DNA of 64,000 nucleotides from positions 76,989,910 through 77,053,909 of the forward strand of contig CM043960.1 in the NCBI GenBank assembly GCA_014529385.2, given 5' to 3'. The stretch is from Adiantum capillus-veneris (taxonomy: Eukaryota; Streptophyta; Polypodiopsida; Polypodiales; Pteridaceae). Numbering within the stretch: position 1 is the stretch's first letter; each line of letters starts with the position of its first letter. The notes beneath the pieces were generated by a model. That model ran no database searches. It saw only the letters and a list, made by a program, of their open reading frames with translations, and had not been told where the DNA came from. Shown one piece after another: positions 11,974-22,551 of the stretch. Position numbers and translations under genes: made by a program.

Positions 11974-13083
11974 TGTCACGTGACACATCCAACCCCATGT
12001 GTCCGTGGACAAGCTACATCATAACAGGGTTCCGTCAGTTTAGTCAGTCTAGATTAGAAGTGATCTGGCACTTTTGTGAGTCTATTCGTAGACCGTGCAT
12101 GCCCAGTCACTTAGTGTAGATGCATATCCTCTGGTTGCACACAGCATGATCATAAGCATTCCCATCAGAATCCTTCAGGGAAATTTTCCAATGCATTTAG
12201 CCTATTTTACCTATTTTTGACATTTTTCACTTATTAATTTAAGTGACTTTTGTTGGAAAGTAGGTAGGGCAAATTGGGTAAGATAATATATAAGCAAACC
12301 AAGATTAGCACTATTTGACAGATGAGCAAGGAGAACAACAGGCTTCGGTGACGGGTTCTCTCTCTCTCAGCAAGACTCCCCAAGCACCTTGGGCGATTTC
12401 CCTCACACATGCACCCTAGCGTTTTTTCTCATTGTCTCTAGTAGCTTTCACCCCTTGGCGTTTCAGCAAATAGATGATCGCCCTAGCCTCTTGCATCTAG
12501 CGTTTTCCAGAGCCATCATCGCCTACTGTTTCCTGGCGTTTTCAGCACCAACCCACAGCAAAAAGGCAGCGTTTTCAGACCAAAACGCAGCAGACATATC
12601 AGCGTTTTCATCAGCCAAATCAGCGTTTTCAAACAGCATAAAATCAGCCCCGAATTCAGCATTTCATTCGCAGCAGATTTCAGCCTTGAGCGTTTTTGGA
12701 CAGCAGATACATACTTGTAGATTTCAGCCCCTTTGTCGGTTTCGCCATCCCCGTAGTTATCACCGACATAGTCTAGAGTTGCATCAATCACATGCATTAT
12801 CATTGTACCAGTTTGTGCAATCAATAGTAGACCACTCTCGCCGATGAGAGTGGAGCCTTCGGAGGAGGGTTTTACAACCGTCTTGGTGTCGTATTTCTGT
12901 TCTCTCTCTATCTCTCAGTCTCATACACTTGCACGCACAGTGTCCATTCACTTTGTTTGTGATAATAGCACTTTGCTCAATAAGGCAGAAGGCTCTCCCT
13001 TCCATAAGACAAAATGGAACCTTGAGCACATTATGGAGCACTCATCTTGAGAAAGAACAACATTCATTCCGCTGCACCTTACA
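11974..13083 (+). repeat. Element A 3' LTR
   Basis: This 1,110-bp LTR runs from TGTCACGTGACACATCC to GCTGCACCTTACA. It is related, in opposite orientation, to the two LTRs of element C. A TATA box (AATATATAAGC) is near 12284-12294 and a short CT run is at about 12358-12369. Between about 12415 and 12700 the motif GCGTTTTC (often followed by AG) or a close variant recurs about ten times. The first 12 bases are a perfect palindrome that contains a CACGTG G-box core. The 5' LTR lies off the window, so the target duplication cannot be checked; the next bases are TCTGA. Confidence 0.88.
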
Positions 13084-13789
13084 TCTGAAGGTCTTCATAG
13101 GATATGCCACCTAGGGATTTTAACAGAGCTTCATATGGTTTGAAAATGTCGGGTGCAATGTCTGGCAAGGACACATCAACAACAAATTTGGCAGCACAGC
13201 ATATAATTCTCAAAGCAGGTACAAGTATCGATGCTACCTTGGTGAGAATTCCCTCCTCTAAGAACGCCTCCTTCCCTATTTTCCCATCCACTTTGTGCGG
13301 GCTGTGCTTAGGTGACTTGCATAGAAAATGCAACTTAGCTGTTTTCTTCACTACGTTCTTGCTTCTCTTTAGCTTCCCATCTGAAGCTCCAATCAAGGGA
13401 ACATGGGGACCGTGCCACTTACAAGCACTTTGGAGATAAGCCGAGAGGAGCAATTTGTGACTCTGTTTAACTCCATTTGGTGCAAACATTGTTTCATCTC
13501 ATGCACATTCTTCCCAATTGCATTCACAAGCAGTGTCAAGTGTCCAAATGTTCCATCCGTTTTCGAACATATGATGTCATAGACGAGTTTAAATGGGCCA
13601 TCTGGAAGTTGTTCATAAAGCAGCTCAGCTTTGCTTTCATGTTCACTTGTTGAACCACTTATCGTAGCTAATTGCGTGAGCAAGTGAATGCCTCTTGCCA
13701 TTTCCAGCTCTAAGAACTCATCTTGTATTTTGCGCATGGCTTGCATCTGGCTCTTTGCATAACCTTTGAGCTCTTGTGGAATTAGAAGC
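13084..13789 (-). pseudogene. Host gene fragment between elements A and C
   Basis: This is non-repeat DNA reading as minus-strand protein. One frame (13784 to about 13430) gives IPQELKGYAKSQMQAMRKIQ, GIHLLTQLATISGS and PFKLVYDIICSKTDGTFGHL. A second frame (about 13400 to 13084) gives FLEEGILTKVASILVPALRI and SLPDIAPDIFKPYEALLKSL. The change of frame near 13400-13440 may be a short intron (a GTAAGT donor-like site is present) or damage. It continues, across the C insertion, the minus-strand gene-like DNA at 21353. Its downstream end is cut by element A. The product is mostly helical with no domain I recognise. Confidence 0.5.
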
Positions 13790-14941
13790 TGTAAGGTGCA
13801 GCGGAATGAATGTTGTACTTTTCTCAAGATGAGTGCTCCGTAATGTGCTCAAGGTTCCTTTTGTTCTTATGGAGCCTTCCGTTCTTAATGAGAGAGTGCA
13901 ATGATCACTAACAAAATGAATGGACACTGTGCATGAAAGTGTGTGAGACTGAGAGATAGAGAGAGAAGAGAATACGACACCAGAGACGTTGCAAAACCCT
14001 CCTCCGAAGGCCCCACTCTCATTGGCGAGAGTGGTCTACTATTGATTGCACAAACTGGTACCAAGTGGATGCATGAGACTGATGCAATTCTAGGCTATGT
14101 CGATGACGACAACGGGGATGACGAGACCGACTCTAGGGCTGAAAACGGATGCACTTTATCTGCTGTCCAAAAACGCCAATGGCTGAAATCTGTTGCTGCC
14201 AAAAACACAAGAAAAAACGTTGTTTTGCTGCAGGTTCTTCGTGTCTTCGGCTGCCCCAAAAAACGCTGATTTGATGAGGCTATGCACTGCTAAAAATGCC
14301 AGGGAAGTGGGCGATAGTGTCTTGCTGAGAAACGCCAGCAGAGGGGAGTCTATGGCGATGAGGCTATGGATGAAAACGCTAGGTGCTGGGGTCTTATGGG
14401 ATGCTACTGTGGGCTGAAAACGCCAGGGTGCTGGATCTCCCTGGCGAGGTTGACTTTGATGAAAACGCTAGGGGTTCTGGAGTCTTGCTTTAAGGAAATC
14501 GCCACCAACGGGGAGAATGTCCTCCTTGAGAGAGAGAGGGGGAACCTGCTGCCTGTGGCCTGTATTCTCCTTGCTCTTCTGCCAATTAGTGCTAGCCTAG
14601 GTTTGCTTATATATTATCTTACCCAATTTTCCCTACTCAGTTCCCAACAAAAGTCACTTAAATTAATAAGTGAAAAATGTCAAAAATAAGGAAAAAAATT
14701 TAAATGCACTGGAAAATTTCCCTTAAGGATTCTGATGGATTCTGATGGGAATGCTTATGATCATGATGTGTGCAACCGGAGGATATGCATCTATACTAAG
14801 TGTCTGGGCATGCACGGTCTGCGAGAACAGACTCACAAAAGTGCCAGAACACTTGCTAAACTTAGACTGACTGGACTGACTGAACCCTTGTCATGCTGTA
14901 GCTTGTCCACAAACACATAGGGTTGGATGTGTCAGGTGACA
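13790..14941 (-). repeat. Element C 3' LTR
   Basis: On the minus strand it runs from TGTCACCTGACACATCC at 14941 to CACCTTACA at 13790. GAAAACGC(C/T)AG-type motifs (minus strand CTGGCGTTTTC) recur about eight times between 14170 and 14480, as in element A. A TATA-like TATATAAG (minus strand) is at about 14609-14617. Confidence 0.9.
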
Positions 14942-15401
14942 TCCCCTCCTTTTTAAAGTGAGGTACTGGTACCGAACTGTATGGCGTCGAGGGATATCGC
15001 CAACAGCATCCGGAATCCTCGAAGGGACTCTTCGTCGGCCCGCTCTGATGTGTGGGTCATGCAGTACTTGAACTTCATAAAGGTCTGCAACGCTTGCTTC
15101 TTTGGGCCGCGTCGAAAGCAACACAAAGTCTTCCGTGGCTCCTTCGATGCTTCAACTTCGTCTAGAGTCATGCTTCTTCCGTCTTCAAAAATCTCCATGG
15201 GTGAAAATTCATGAAACCACTTCCAACACAAAAACATGAACATACCCATTCCATGTAAAGTGAGTGGAAAAAATCTCATCTTCCTCAAAGACTGTGCATG
15301 CAATGTAGATGAACAAAAAGACGGAGTGCCAAATTGTTCACCACACGCACGTAAACAATGAGATCGAATCTTTCTCTTCTGATCTAAATCAATCAACTGT
15401 G
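14942..15401 (-). pseudogene. Element C pol tail (fossil)
   Basis: Next to the 3' LTR, the minus strand encodes a stretch ending AIQFGTSTSL. This resembles the end of the element A tail (AMQLGTSTLL) and is preceded by a chromodomain-like LCCFRRGPKKQALQTFMKFK. It is a remnant of the pol C-terminus only. The LINE is inserted at its far end, with the left copy of the LINE target duplication at about 15388-15401. Confidence 0.65.
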
Positions 15402-15806
15402 AAAATCACTTTGAAAACTGCCGCTCGCTGCTGCTGCGCACGCCATCGCTTCCCCTCCCCCCCCCTCCCTCACCTCAGGCCCCTGCCTCCCCCCCTGCCC
15501 TTCTGCCCCGCTGCCCACCCCCGCGCTGCCTACTGCCTGAGCTGCCCCCCTGCCAGCCAGCCCGCTGCCTGCCCCGCACTGCCGCCCCTGTCACCCCCTC
15601 CTCCTACTGCCTCCAGCGCCTCCACCCTCCCCAACCCGCTACCTCCCCCCCCCCCCCGGCCCGTCCTCCCGTCCGCCTCGGTTTCTCCCCATCATCCCCT
15701 GCAATTCGGCCTCCTCGGCACTGCTTTATTTTTTGGGGCAGTGTCTCGTGCGCCTGATTGCAGCATCCACCCGTCGCCCTCTTCTTCGACACAGCAGTAG
15801 AAACAG
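15402..15806 (+). other. LINE 5' region, GC- and C-rich
   Basis: This is very C-rich low-complexity sequence (several runs of 7-10 C between 15460 and 15660) ahead of the ORF1 start. Translation gives only Pro/Ala-rich text, so I read it as a 5' untranslated region rather than protein. Because this end is kept, the element is not 5'-truncated in the usual LINE way; the loss is internal. Confidence 0.6.
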
Positions 15807-16322
15807 ATGGAGGCTCTAGCTTTGCCACAGAGGGACTCGTTAGAAGCCCCCTCGCCCGACCCCGCTGAGCCCACCATTCGACTTGCTCTCTCGCCGACAG
15901 AGCAAGCGAGCCTTGCAGCAGAAGTAGAGCGATTGCAGGCGACTTCGATCATCTGCAAGATTCTCGGCACCCGACCTAGCAGAGGAGAGCTGCGAGACCT
16001 TCTCCAGGCCCGCCTTCTCGCAGAGGTCGGCAAGATCTTGGATGTCCAGATTCTCGGACGGGGGTACTATCAGATCGAGTTTGAGACCTTAGAGATGGCG
16101 TCCAAGGTCATAGCTATGAGTCCACTGGCCATCCGAGCATCACGCGCCCACTTTCGACAGTGGCGACATGGTTTTGACCCGACTTCGGATGTTCTAGTAG
16201 AGGAGGCAGACATCCCCATCTCAGTCTGCTTCCCGGGTTTATGGAGGGATTACCTACCACTTCTTTCTAGGATTGGCTCCGCCATCGGGACTGTCCTGGA
16301 GACACCTCGTACGGCAGCATAA
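15807..16322 (+). CDS. LINE ORF1, DUF4283-like, truncated
   Basis: The ORF starts MEALALPQRD and holds a DUF4283-type fold pattern: SIICKILGTRPSRGELRDLL, the G-x-G strand ILGRGYYQIEFE, FRQWRHGFDPTSD, and ISVCFPGLWRDYLPLLSRIG ending in GTVLETPRTAA. In plant L1 elements this domain is the presumed RNA-binding N-terminal part of ORF1. The rest of ORF1, which normally carries a zinc knuckle, is missing at the internal deletion. The family call is by pattern recognition and would need a profile search. Confidence 0.65.
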   Translation: MEALALPQRDSLEAPSPDPAEPTIRLALSPTEQASLAAEVERLQATSIICKILGTRPSRGELRDLLQARLLAEVGKILDVQILGRGYYQIEFETLEMASKVIAMSPLAIRASRAHFRQWRHGFDPTSDVLVEEADIPISVCFPGLWRDYLPLLSRIGSAIGTVLETPRTAA

Positions 16323-16370
16323 TAGGGTTGTCCTCTTGCCCCCTTTCTCTTTCTGTTCTATGCGGAGGCG

Positions 16371-17282
16371 ATGAGCAGATTTTTGGTGTCACAGCAGGTT
16401 GGTCTACAGGGCTTAGCACTCCCTACACGGGGAGATGAGCTACTGGACGCTGAGTTTGCCGATGACTCAGCCTTGTACTTAGAGGGCCAGGAGGCCAATC
16501 TGCACAGATGTGAGCAGGCTTTGGAGACCTTCTGTTGTGCATCGGGCGCACTGATCAACTGGAGAAAGACAGTGGCTTTCTCGGTTGGCAGTGCCCCTGT
16601 GCCAAATTGGATGCCAGGAGAGGGTTTCAGGTGGATTCCCCCAGGGACTGCGGTTCGGTACTTGGGTTGTCAGGTTGGTTTGGACTTGTCCCCCGAGCAG
16701 CAGATTGCTCCTCTTCTCCTGTCCATCAGGAGAAAGCTGTTACATTGGAGCTCAGCACGACTTTCGTTGGCTGGTAGAGTAGTAGTTGCCAACGAGGTGT
16801 TGTTGGCGACTATGTGGTACATCACTTCTTGCTGGATCTTCTCGAGTTCTTGTATCAGCAAGGTAGAGAGGCTGATCAGGAACTTCCTTTGGTCAGGTCG
16901 TGACACTCAGATTGCCCGAGCCAAGGTGGCTTGGTCGGTCATCACACTTCCTTGTTCTCAAGGAGGGCTTGGGATCATTGATCCAGCACAACAGAGCAGA
17001 GCCCTTCTTGGGAAGTTCGTAGTCAGAAGACTTCTTCCAAGAGAGGAGCCCTGGAAGGAGTTCTTGCTGCAGAGGCTTCGTACCAGGGTGCCTCACTCAG
17101 GAGGCCCTTGGCAACCTTCGACCAGATGGATCTTTACAGAGTTGCGCAGAGTTGGTTTGAGCAGGAGACTGGAGGACCGCTTCATTGTAAGTTTTCTTCG
17201 CTCGTGGGAGCTCTTACGGCGTGGCCTGGAGCAGAGACAGCCGACGTGCACGGAGGAGCGCCTACGGCAGCCCCTCGTCTAG
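16371..17282 (+). pseudogene. LINE reverse transcriptase, C-terminal part
   Basis: It begins near the RT active site (AEFADDSALY, the L1 YADD motif with F for Y). It continues through the usual L1 thumb and connection signatures: SGALINWRKT, YLGCQVGLDLSPEQQ, LSLAGRVVVANEVLLATMWYI, KVERLIRNFLWSG, KVAWSVITLPCSQGGLGIID and FVVRRLLPREEPWKEFL. The fingers and palm motifs upstream are gone. The first Met here is internal to the family protein, not a true start. Confidence 0.8.
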
Positions 17283-17962
17283 AACCCCATGGTTAGCACT
17301 AAGAGAGGCCACTTGGTTGGTAATCGGCCTCATGTTTCTTGGGGTCCCATGGCAGCAGGTCCAGTGCGCTCTCTAGGTTACTGGCTAGAGTTCACAGGTT
17401 TGTCGGAGGAGGTGTAGGGTTTCCAGCTACAGGGCATGAGAGGGGTGTAGAGCATGTGTCAGGACATCACAGAGTCAGTTTCAGCTGAGTGGCTCACGCC
17501 TCTCGAGCCAGTAGCACCCCGGTGGATGGGAGCCTTCACACGACTGGAGGTTCTCATTTCAGTCAAGGCCTGCTCAGAGTCTGTCTCAGCCCTATTCTTC
17601 GAGCTTCAGGGTGGGGGACGACTACAGCGAGTTGCAGTACAGGCCCCGCAGGTAGCAGAGTGCTGTTTTCAGAGGATCCGAGTAGTGGGCATCTGTGGGA
17701 GGACCTGCGTCATAGACCTTGACCTAGCAGTCTTGAGACAGGACACTGGAGGCTATGGGCTTCGGAGTGTTGTCCGCTGACACGAGTACAGTGGGATCCT
17801 GGTGAGTGGCTATGGAGGGACCCCTTCTCTTCTGCAGACCACCCAGGAGTCCCGTTCTTTCATTACATTGTTCGACTGGGACGTCATATACTAGCAGCAC
17901 AGAGAGAGGCCCTCCCCGCTGCAGCACGTCATTGGCAGGAGAAGGGTCTCACAGTCGAGTTC
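17283..17962 (+). pseudogene. LINE linker between RT and zinc-binding region, decayed
   Basis: No single frame stays convincing across these 680 bases, although GC content and spacing match the LINE on both sides. Fragments in different frames suggest frame disruptions. Nothing else is seen here. Confidence 0.5.
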
Positions 17963-18514
17963 TTGGCAGTCTTTTGGGAGAGGTTGTGGGACTCCAGACA
18001 GCCGCGGCGAGTCACCTTGTTTCAGTGGCTGGTCGCACATAGAGCCACAGCAGTAGGGAGCTGGCTAGTGCATAGTGGTCTCTCGGCCACATGTGCAGCT
18101 TGTGACCATTTGGTGGAGAGTCGGCGTCACTGTCTTTGGGACTGTCCCGCGGCCCAGCAGGTGTGGCTACGAGTTCTTCGGCTGATGCCTGCTGCTCTCT
18201 CCACGGCTCAACAGTACACTTGGGGGGCAGCGGCTTGGTCCACCCTCACGGGCCCGGCACTTCAGTTTGAGATATCTTCCACGAGCAGGATGACAGTGAT
18301 GCAGGGGGAGCGTCCTACACTCCAGCCTGCTACAAAGCTTACTCCACAGGGGTGGTGCAGTGAGAGAGAGGAGTGTTGGGAGCTCATCAGTGGCCTGACA
18401 CTTTGGTTCATCTGGCGGGCCTGCTGTTTCCGCATCTTTGAGGCTCGCCCTGTGCCACCAGCAGAGACTGTTTGTGACTTTTGGCTAGAGCTGATCCATA
18501 CTCTCAGAGGATAG
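17963..18514 (+). pseudogene. LINE zf-RVT zinc-binding region
   Basis: The zf-RVT pattern of plant L1 ORF2 is clear: FWERLWDSRQPRRVTLFQWL, then CAACDHLVESRRHCLWDC with a Cys-x2-Cys...His-x3-Cys arrangement, then AAQQVWLRVLRLM. The C-terminal WELISGLTLWFIWRACCFRIFE also fits the family. The 3' UTR follows to the poly-A. Confidence 0.75.
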
Positions 18515-18829
18515 CTTGAGGGACTACAGGGCAGCTCCGACCACATGCGGGAGCGCCGCGAGGCTTTCCTTCAACTCTGGCGCCCTGGGCTTTTCTACAC
18601 CATAGTCCAGGGGGTGCTCAGATGGCACTACTGTCCACCTGTGTGGCTCTTCCCTCCTCCCATATCTTGATTTAGCCTCATTATATATATGCTGTTTTTT
18701 CATTGGGAGAGTCTCCCCATCATGCTTGTTGTAGCCCTCTCTTGCAGAGGTGGTTGTAGCCCTATGGGCAGTTTTTATTAACTAATAGAAGAATCTTTTT
18801 CTCGGAAAAAAAAAAATCAATCAACTGTG

Positions 18830-20178
18830 GCAATCCACAACGGAAATGCCCATGCTTGGTGCTCATACTTTCTTGTGCTCTTTCTACAACTGTGTAGTGC
18901 CAAGGAAGAGACGTGGAATGTGACTTCCTTGAATGTGAACATTTCATCTTTCCATGAGAAATCCGCATACATCCGTGCTCATTCATGAGTGAAACGTGCT
19001 CAACGTACAATATGTCATGCCTCAGATCACATAAAGACGTTGACTAAAATACAGGAAACAATCACGAATGAAACAATCGTATAATGCGTGTTGACTAATC
19101 ATGCGAACACATAATACTTCCTGTGAGGGTTCTTTGGACCTAGGCTCGAGAGCCAAGATCGGTTCTTTGTGGTTGATCGAATCTTCCTGTGGGGGTTCTA
19201 TGGACCTCGACTCGAGAGCCAAGATCGATTCTTCGTGATCAATCGAATCTGCAACGAGTTTAGCTTCGCTAGAAAAAGCATCAACTAAACCATCATCCTT
19301 GTGAACAATCACATCATCTTTATCTTGCAAATCATCATGCTCGTGAGAAATCACATCTTAATCATCATGAAAATCATCATGCTCGTGAGAAATCACATCT
19401 TGATCATCATGCTTGTCATGCAAAGCTTGTGTATCATGCTTTGGAGAAGATGAGACCGAGAGAGTCTCCTTCTCCTGATTCTGTTCAAACTGCGCCTGCA
19501 CAATAGAGAAGAGTCGCAACAACTCTTGGATGTGTCGCGCTTGCTCATGCTCACGCTCTATAGCTGCCTTTCTTTCTGCTTTTCTTTCTACGTGTCTCCG
19601 ATCCATTTCTGCTTTTCTTTCTACTCTTCTTGTTTCGCGTTCTAACTTCCTGTCCATAAACATCTGCTCCAACTCCTCCATAGGAGTTAGTGCAATCCTT
19701 GGCGTAGATGGGGAAAGAAGTATTCATTCCGCTTCGAGTGATGACCATCCACTGAAGTCGCAGGTTCTTGTGGTCTTTGGTTCTTAAGTTCACGAGGAAC
19801 TTGGGTTCTTGGAGATCTTGGTTCTTGGGGTTCTTGAGGGTCTTCAGGTTCTTGAGGTTCTTCTTTTGCTTGCAATTTGTGTTAGAGAAGGATCTTCTCT
19901 TCACCCGAGCTCTTCTCTTTCCTGCGGGCGCACCCCGTGGCGGCCTTGCGCTCACACCAAGGTTGCTTTTTTCCACCTGACATTGATTGGCCGGCCGCTA
20001 AGTGCACGGTCCACTCTCAATGAGTGAAAAGAGGCACAAGGGGAGGCTGGACAAGCCCTTCTTTCTTGGGTTTCCTGTCACTCTTCAAAAACACGATTAG
20101 GAATCGACACGCCCAAGCGAACTTGGTATTATGTGGTTCTTGTGGTTCTTTCCTTGAGTGATACATAACACTGCCAAA
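18830..20178 (-). pseudogene. Element C gag-like charged coiled-coil region (fossil)
   Basis: The minus strand reads as a highly charged, probably coiled-coil region: an Arg/Lys/Glu-rich heptad stretch with ERETRRVERKAEMDRRHVER at about 19560-19640, an acidic His/Asp-rich part (HDDQDVISHEHDDFHDD) to about 19358, and repeats of ILALE(S/P)RS-x-EPxQE at about 19120-19220. A TRSG segment near 19735 resembles the start of many plant gag proteins. The region is low-complexity in places (repeated TTCTTGGGG-like units at 19790-19870). It is broken. Confidence 0.5.
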
Positions 20179-20190
20179 GCTCTGATACCA
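20179..20190 (-). other. Primer-binding site of element C
   Basis: The minus strand reads TGGTATCAGAGC one base after the LTR end. This is the standard plant primer site complementary to the 3' end of initiator tRNA-Met. Confidence 0.9.
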
Positions 20191-20191
20191 A

Positions 20192-21347
20192 TGTAAGGTG
20201 TAGCAGAATGAATGTTGTACTTTTCTCAAGATGAGTGCTCCGTACTGTGCTCAAGGTTCCTTTTGTTCTTATGGGAGGGAGAGCCTTCCGTTCTTAATGA
20301 GAGAGTGCAATGATCACTAACAAAATGAATGGACACTATGCATGAAGTGTGAGACTGAGAGATAAAGAGAGAAGAGAATACGCCACCAGAGACGTTGTAA
20401 AACCCTTCTCCGAAGGCCCCACTCTCGTTGACGAGAGTGGTTTACTATTGATTGCACAAACTGGTACAAAGTGGATGCATGAGACTGATGCAAGTCTAAG
20501 CTATGTCCATGACAACGATGGGGATGACGAGACCGACTCTAGGACTGAAAACTGATGCACTTTATCTGCTGTTCAAAAACGCCAATAGCTGCCAAAAACG
20601 CAAGGAAAAACGTTGTTTTGCTGTGCAGGTTCTTCGTGTCTTCGGTTGTCCCTAAAAACGTTGATTGATGAGGCTTTGCACTGCTGAAAATGCCAGGGAA
20701 GTGGGCGATAATGTCTTGCTGAAAAACGCCAGCAGAGGGGAGTCTATGGCGATGAGACTATGGATGAAAACGCTAAGTGCTGGGGTCTCATGGCGATTGT
20801 ATTGTGAGCTGAAAACGCCAGGGTGTTGGATCTCCCTAGCGAGGCTAACTTTGATGAAAACGCTAGGGGTTCCGGAGTCTTGCTTGAAGGAAATCGCCAC
20901 CCAAGGGGGAGAATGTCCTGCCAGAGAGAGAGGGGGAACCTGCTGCCTGTGGCCTGTGTTCTCCTTGCTCTTCTGCCAATTAGTGCTAGCCTAGGTTTGG
21001 TTATATATTATCTTACCCAATTTTCCCTACTCAGTTCCCAACAAAAATCACTTAAATTAATAAGTGAAAAATGTCAAAAATAGGTTAAATGCACTGGAAA
21101 ATTCCCCTTAAGGATTCTGATGGATTCTGGCGGGAATGCTTATGATCATGCTGTGTGCAACCGGAGGATATGCATCTACACTAAGTGCCTGGGCATGCAC
21201 GGTCTGCGAACAGACTCACAAAAGTGCCTGAACACTTGCTAAACTTAGATTAGAACACTTGCTAAACTTAGATTGACTGGACTGACTGAACCCTTGTCAT
21301 GTTGTAGCTTGTCCACGGACACATAGGGGTGGATGTGTCATGTGACA
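20192..21347 (-). repeat. Element C 5' LTR
   Basis: This 1,156-bp LTR runs on the minus strand from TGTCACATGACACATCC (21347) to the CCTTACA end (20192). It matches 13790-14941 with several percent change and small insertions or deletions, including a short duplication near 21230-21265. The GAAAACGC-type motif array lies at about 20570-20870. Confidence 0.9.
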
Positions 21348-21352
21348 GAAGC

Positions 21353-21770
21353 TCCACCACTGGTCTAGATATCCACTACCTCTCTTCCACTCTACCATCC
21401 GGGCCGTGTTTAGATGACATTCTTGATGTTTGCCAATGATATCATAGCATCCCGCACACCGTCTTTGTCTTTGAGGATCCATTTCTCTAGCTCTACTCTA
21501 GGGATGCTTCAGTATGTTGATTAACATATGTCAAAGATGGAGGTCTTCGTGTCATGCATGATTTAGTTCATTGTACGATCTAGATCTCTTGCACGTGTCA
21601 AATCTTTGGGATAACACAACAGTATGTCGATCCATTCTGGGTCTCCAGCAGCTAATTCAATTATCATATTGCTTGTCGATGTAGCTCTTGGACCTTGCAA
21701 TAAAGTATCTTGCTTCCAAACCTCACTACCACTTGTACACCACCTCTCATGAATGAGCTCCAGCAAAATC
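21353..21770 (-). pseudogene. Host gene fragment, candidate exons right of element C
   Basis: Minus-strand candidate coding stretches include ELEKWILKDKDGVRDAMISL at about 21405-21490 and SNMIIELAAGDPEWIDILLC at about 21600-21670. The DNA next to the target duplication reads VVELL in the same frame as LIPQELKGYAK on the other side of C (13784 downward). This implies that C landed in an exon of a minus-strand gene. Splice sites could not be fixed. No family recognised. Confidence 0.35.
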
Positions 21771-22059
21771 CCATTCTACAGCTTTCATGGCTGCTCAGAT
21801 CACAATTGTTTTTGCGTCTCACTTACAGCCTTGTAAACACTCCTGATGGCATCAATTGCTTCAACGGCAGAAACATAGTGTCACTGTTGACCCTAAGTAA
21901 TGTTCCTTTTCAATGTGCCATAAAATGTATGTTGCTGATTTATTGCTCGTTATAATGGCAGGCCAACGTGAAGCGAAGCTTCAGTTTTCACCTTGTTAAG
22001 CATTCATATGTAGAACTCTAATTTTTTTAATTTTAAAGCGTGCATGTTAGAGGGGGGGG

Positions 22060-22107
<48 letters not shown>

Positions 22108-22546
22108 TTGCCTATGGTTAAGGTCCGAAGTTGCTAAGGTAATGAGCTGATGTCTGTAACAAAGCATAGTACATTCCACCATAACAATGAGGCCAGTGAC
22201 GATAAGCACTATCGCGATGAGGCTGATGCGGGCAATGTAATGGGAACATTGGGTCAAGACTCAGATCAGTAGTCTACTTAGCGATCAGATCAACAACATA
22301 TCAGACATTTGGCCGGCATCAAATCAGTTATATGCTCCAGAATAGCTTTAGAGGTTTGGTCAGGAGCAAATCACCAATCAGATCAAAATCTGGTCACATC
22401 AGCAGGTTTGGTTCGCTTCCAAATAAAAGTCGCCATCAGCATGTGCTCTATTGAAGACCTGACATCGCATGTAGAATCTCTATCTACCAATGCACCGGTA
22501 CACATCAGAATTCGATCTGCATCAAACAATACTTTGGCACCACTAG
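21771..22546. other. Non-coding host DNA with (AG)n microsatellite
   Basis: No convincing gene is visible. A G-run and a pure (AG)20 microsatellite lie at 22051-22104. Sequence from about 22260 to 22546 has a loose AATCAG/ATCAGA word repetition that may be decayed satellite. It is probably intron of the minus-strand gene whose first exon is at 25518, or intergenic. Confidence 0.5.
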
Positions 22547-22551
22547 TTGGT

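Larger units (their letters stand above)
15402..18815 (+). mobile_element. LINE (L1-type), internally deleted, with poly-A and target duplication
   Basis: This non-LTR element of 3.4 kb has a GC-rich 5' region, a DUF4283-like ORF1, the C-terminal part of RT, a zf-RVT zinc-binding region, a short 3' UTR and a poly-A run at about 18806-18816. It is flanked by ATCAATCAACTGTG (15388-15401 and 18816-18829), a 14-bp target duplication typical of target-primed reverse transcription. The endonuclease and the N-terminal two-thirds of RT are absent: ORF1 gives way, between about 16318 and 16371, directly to the RT active-site region. A full plant L1 is usually 6 kb or more. Its GC content is much higher than that of the surrounding AT-rich DNA. 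Confidence 0.9.
13790..21347 (-). mobile_element. Element C: reduced Ty3/gypsy element carrying a LINE (fossil)
   Basis: The LTRs are at 20192-21347 (5') and 13790-14941 (3'). The 5-bp target duplication GAAGC is exact at 13785-13789 and 21348-21352. An initiator-Met-type primer site and a polypurine tract are present. Without the inserted LINE the internal part is only about 1.8 kb. It holds a gag-like charged region and the extreme end of pol, with no RT, RNase H or integrase core, so it is a reduced, non-autonomous relative of element A. The LTRs differ by several percent and small length changes, making it older than B, D and E. Confidence 0.9.

Noticed and set aside
13084-13789. The host strip between A and C as an internal part of element C or A
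   Set aside because: It lies outside both LTR ends. The GAAGC duplication of C and the sequence on the other side of C show that it is pre-existing host DNA.
15309-15800. Plus-strand Pro/Ala-rich ORF across the LINE 5' region
   Set aside because: It is a by-product of the C-rich low-complexity sequence and spans the LINE insertion point.
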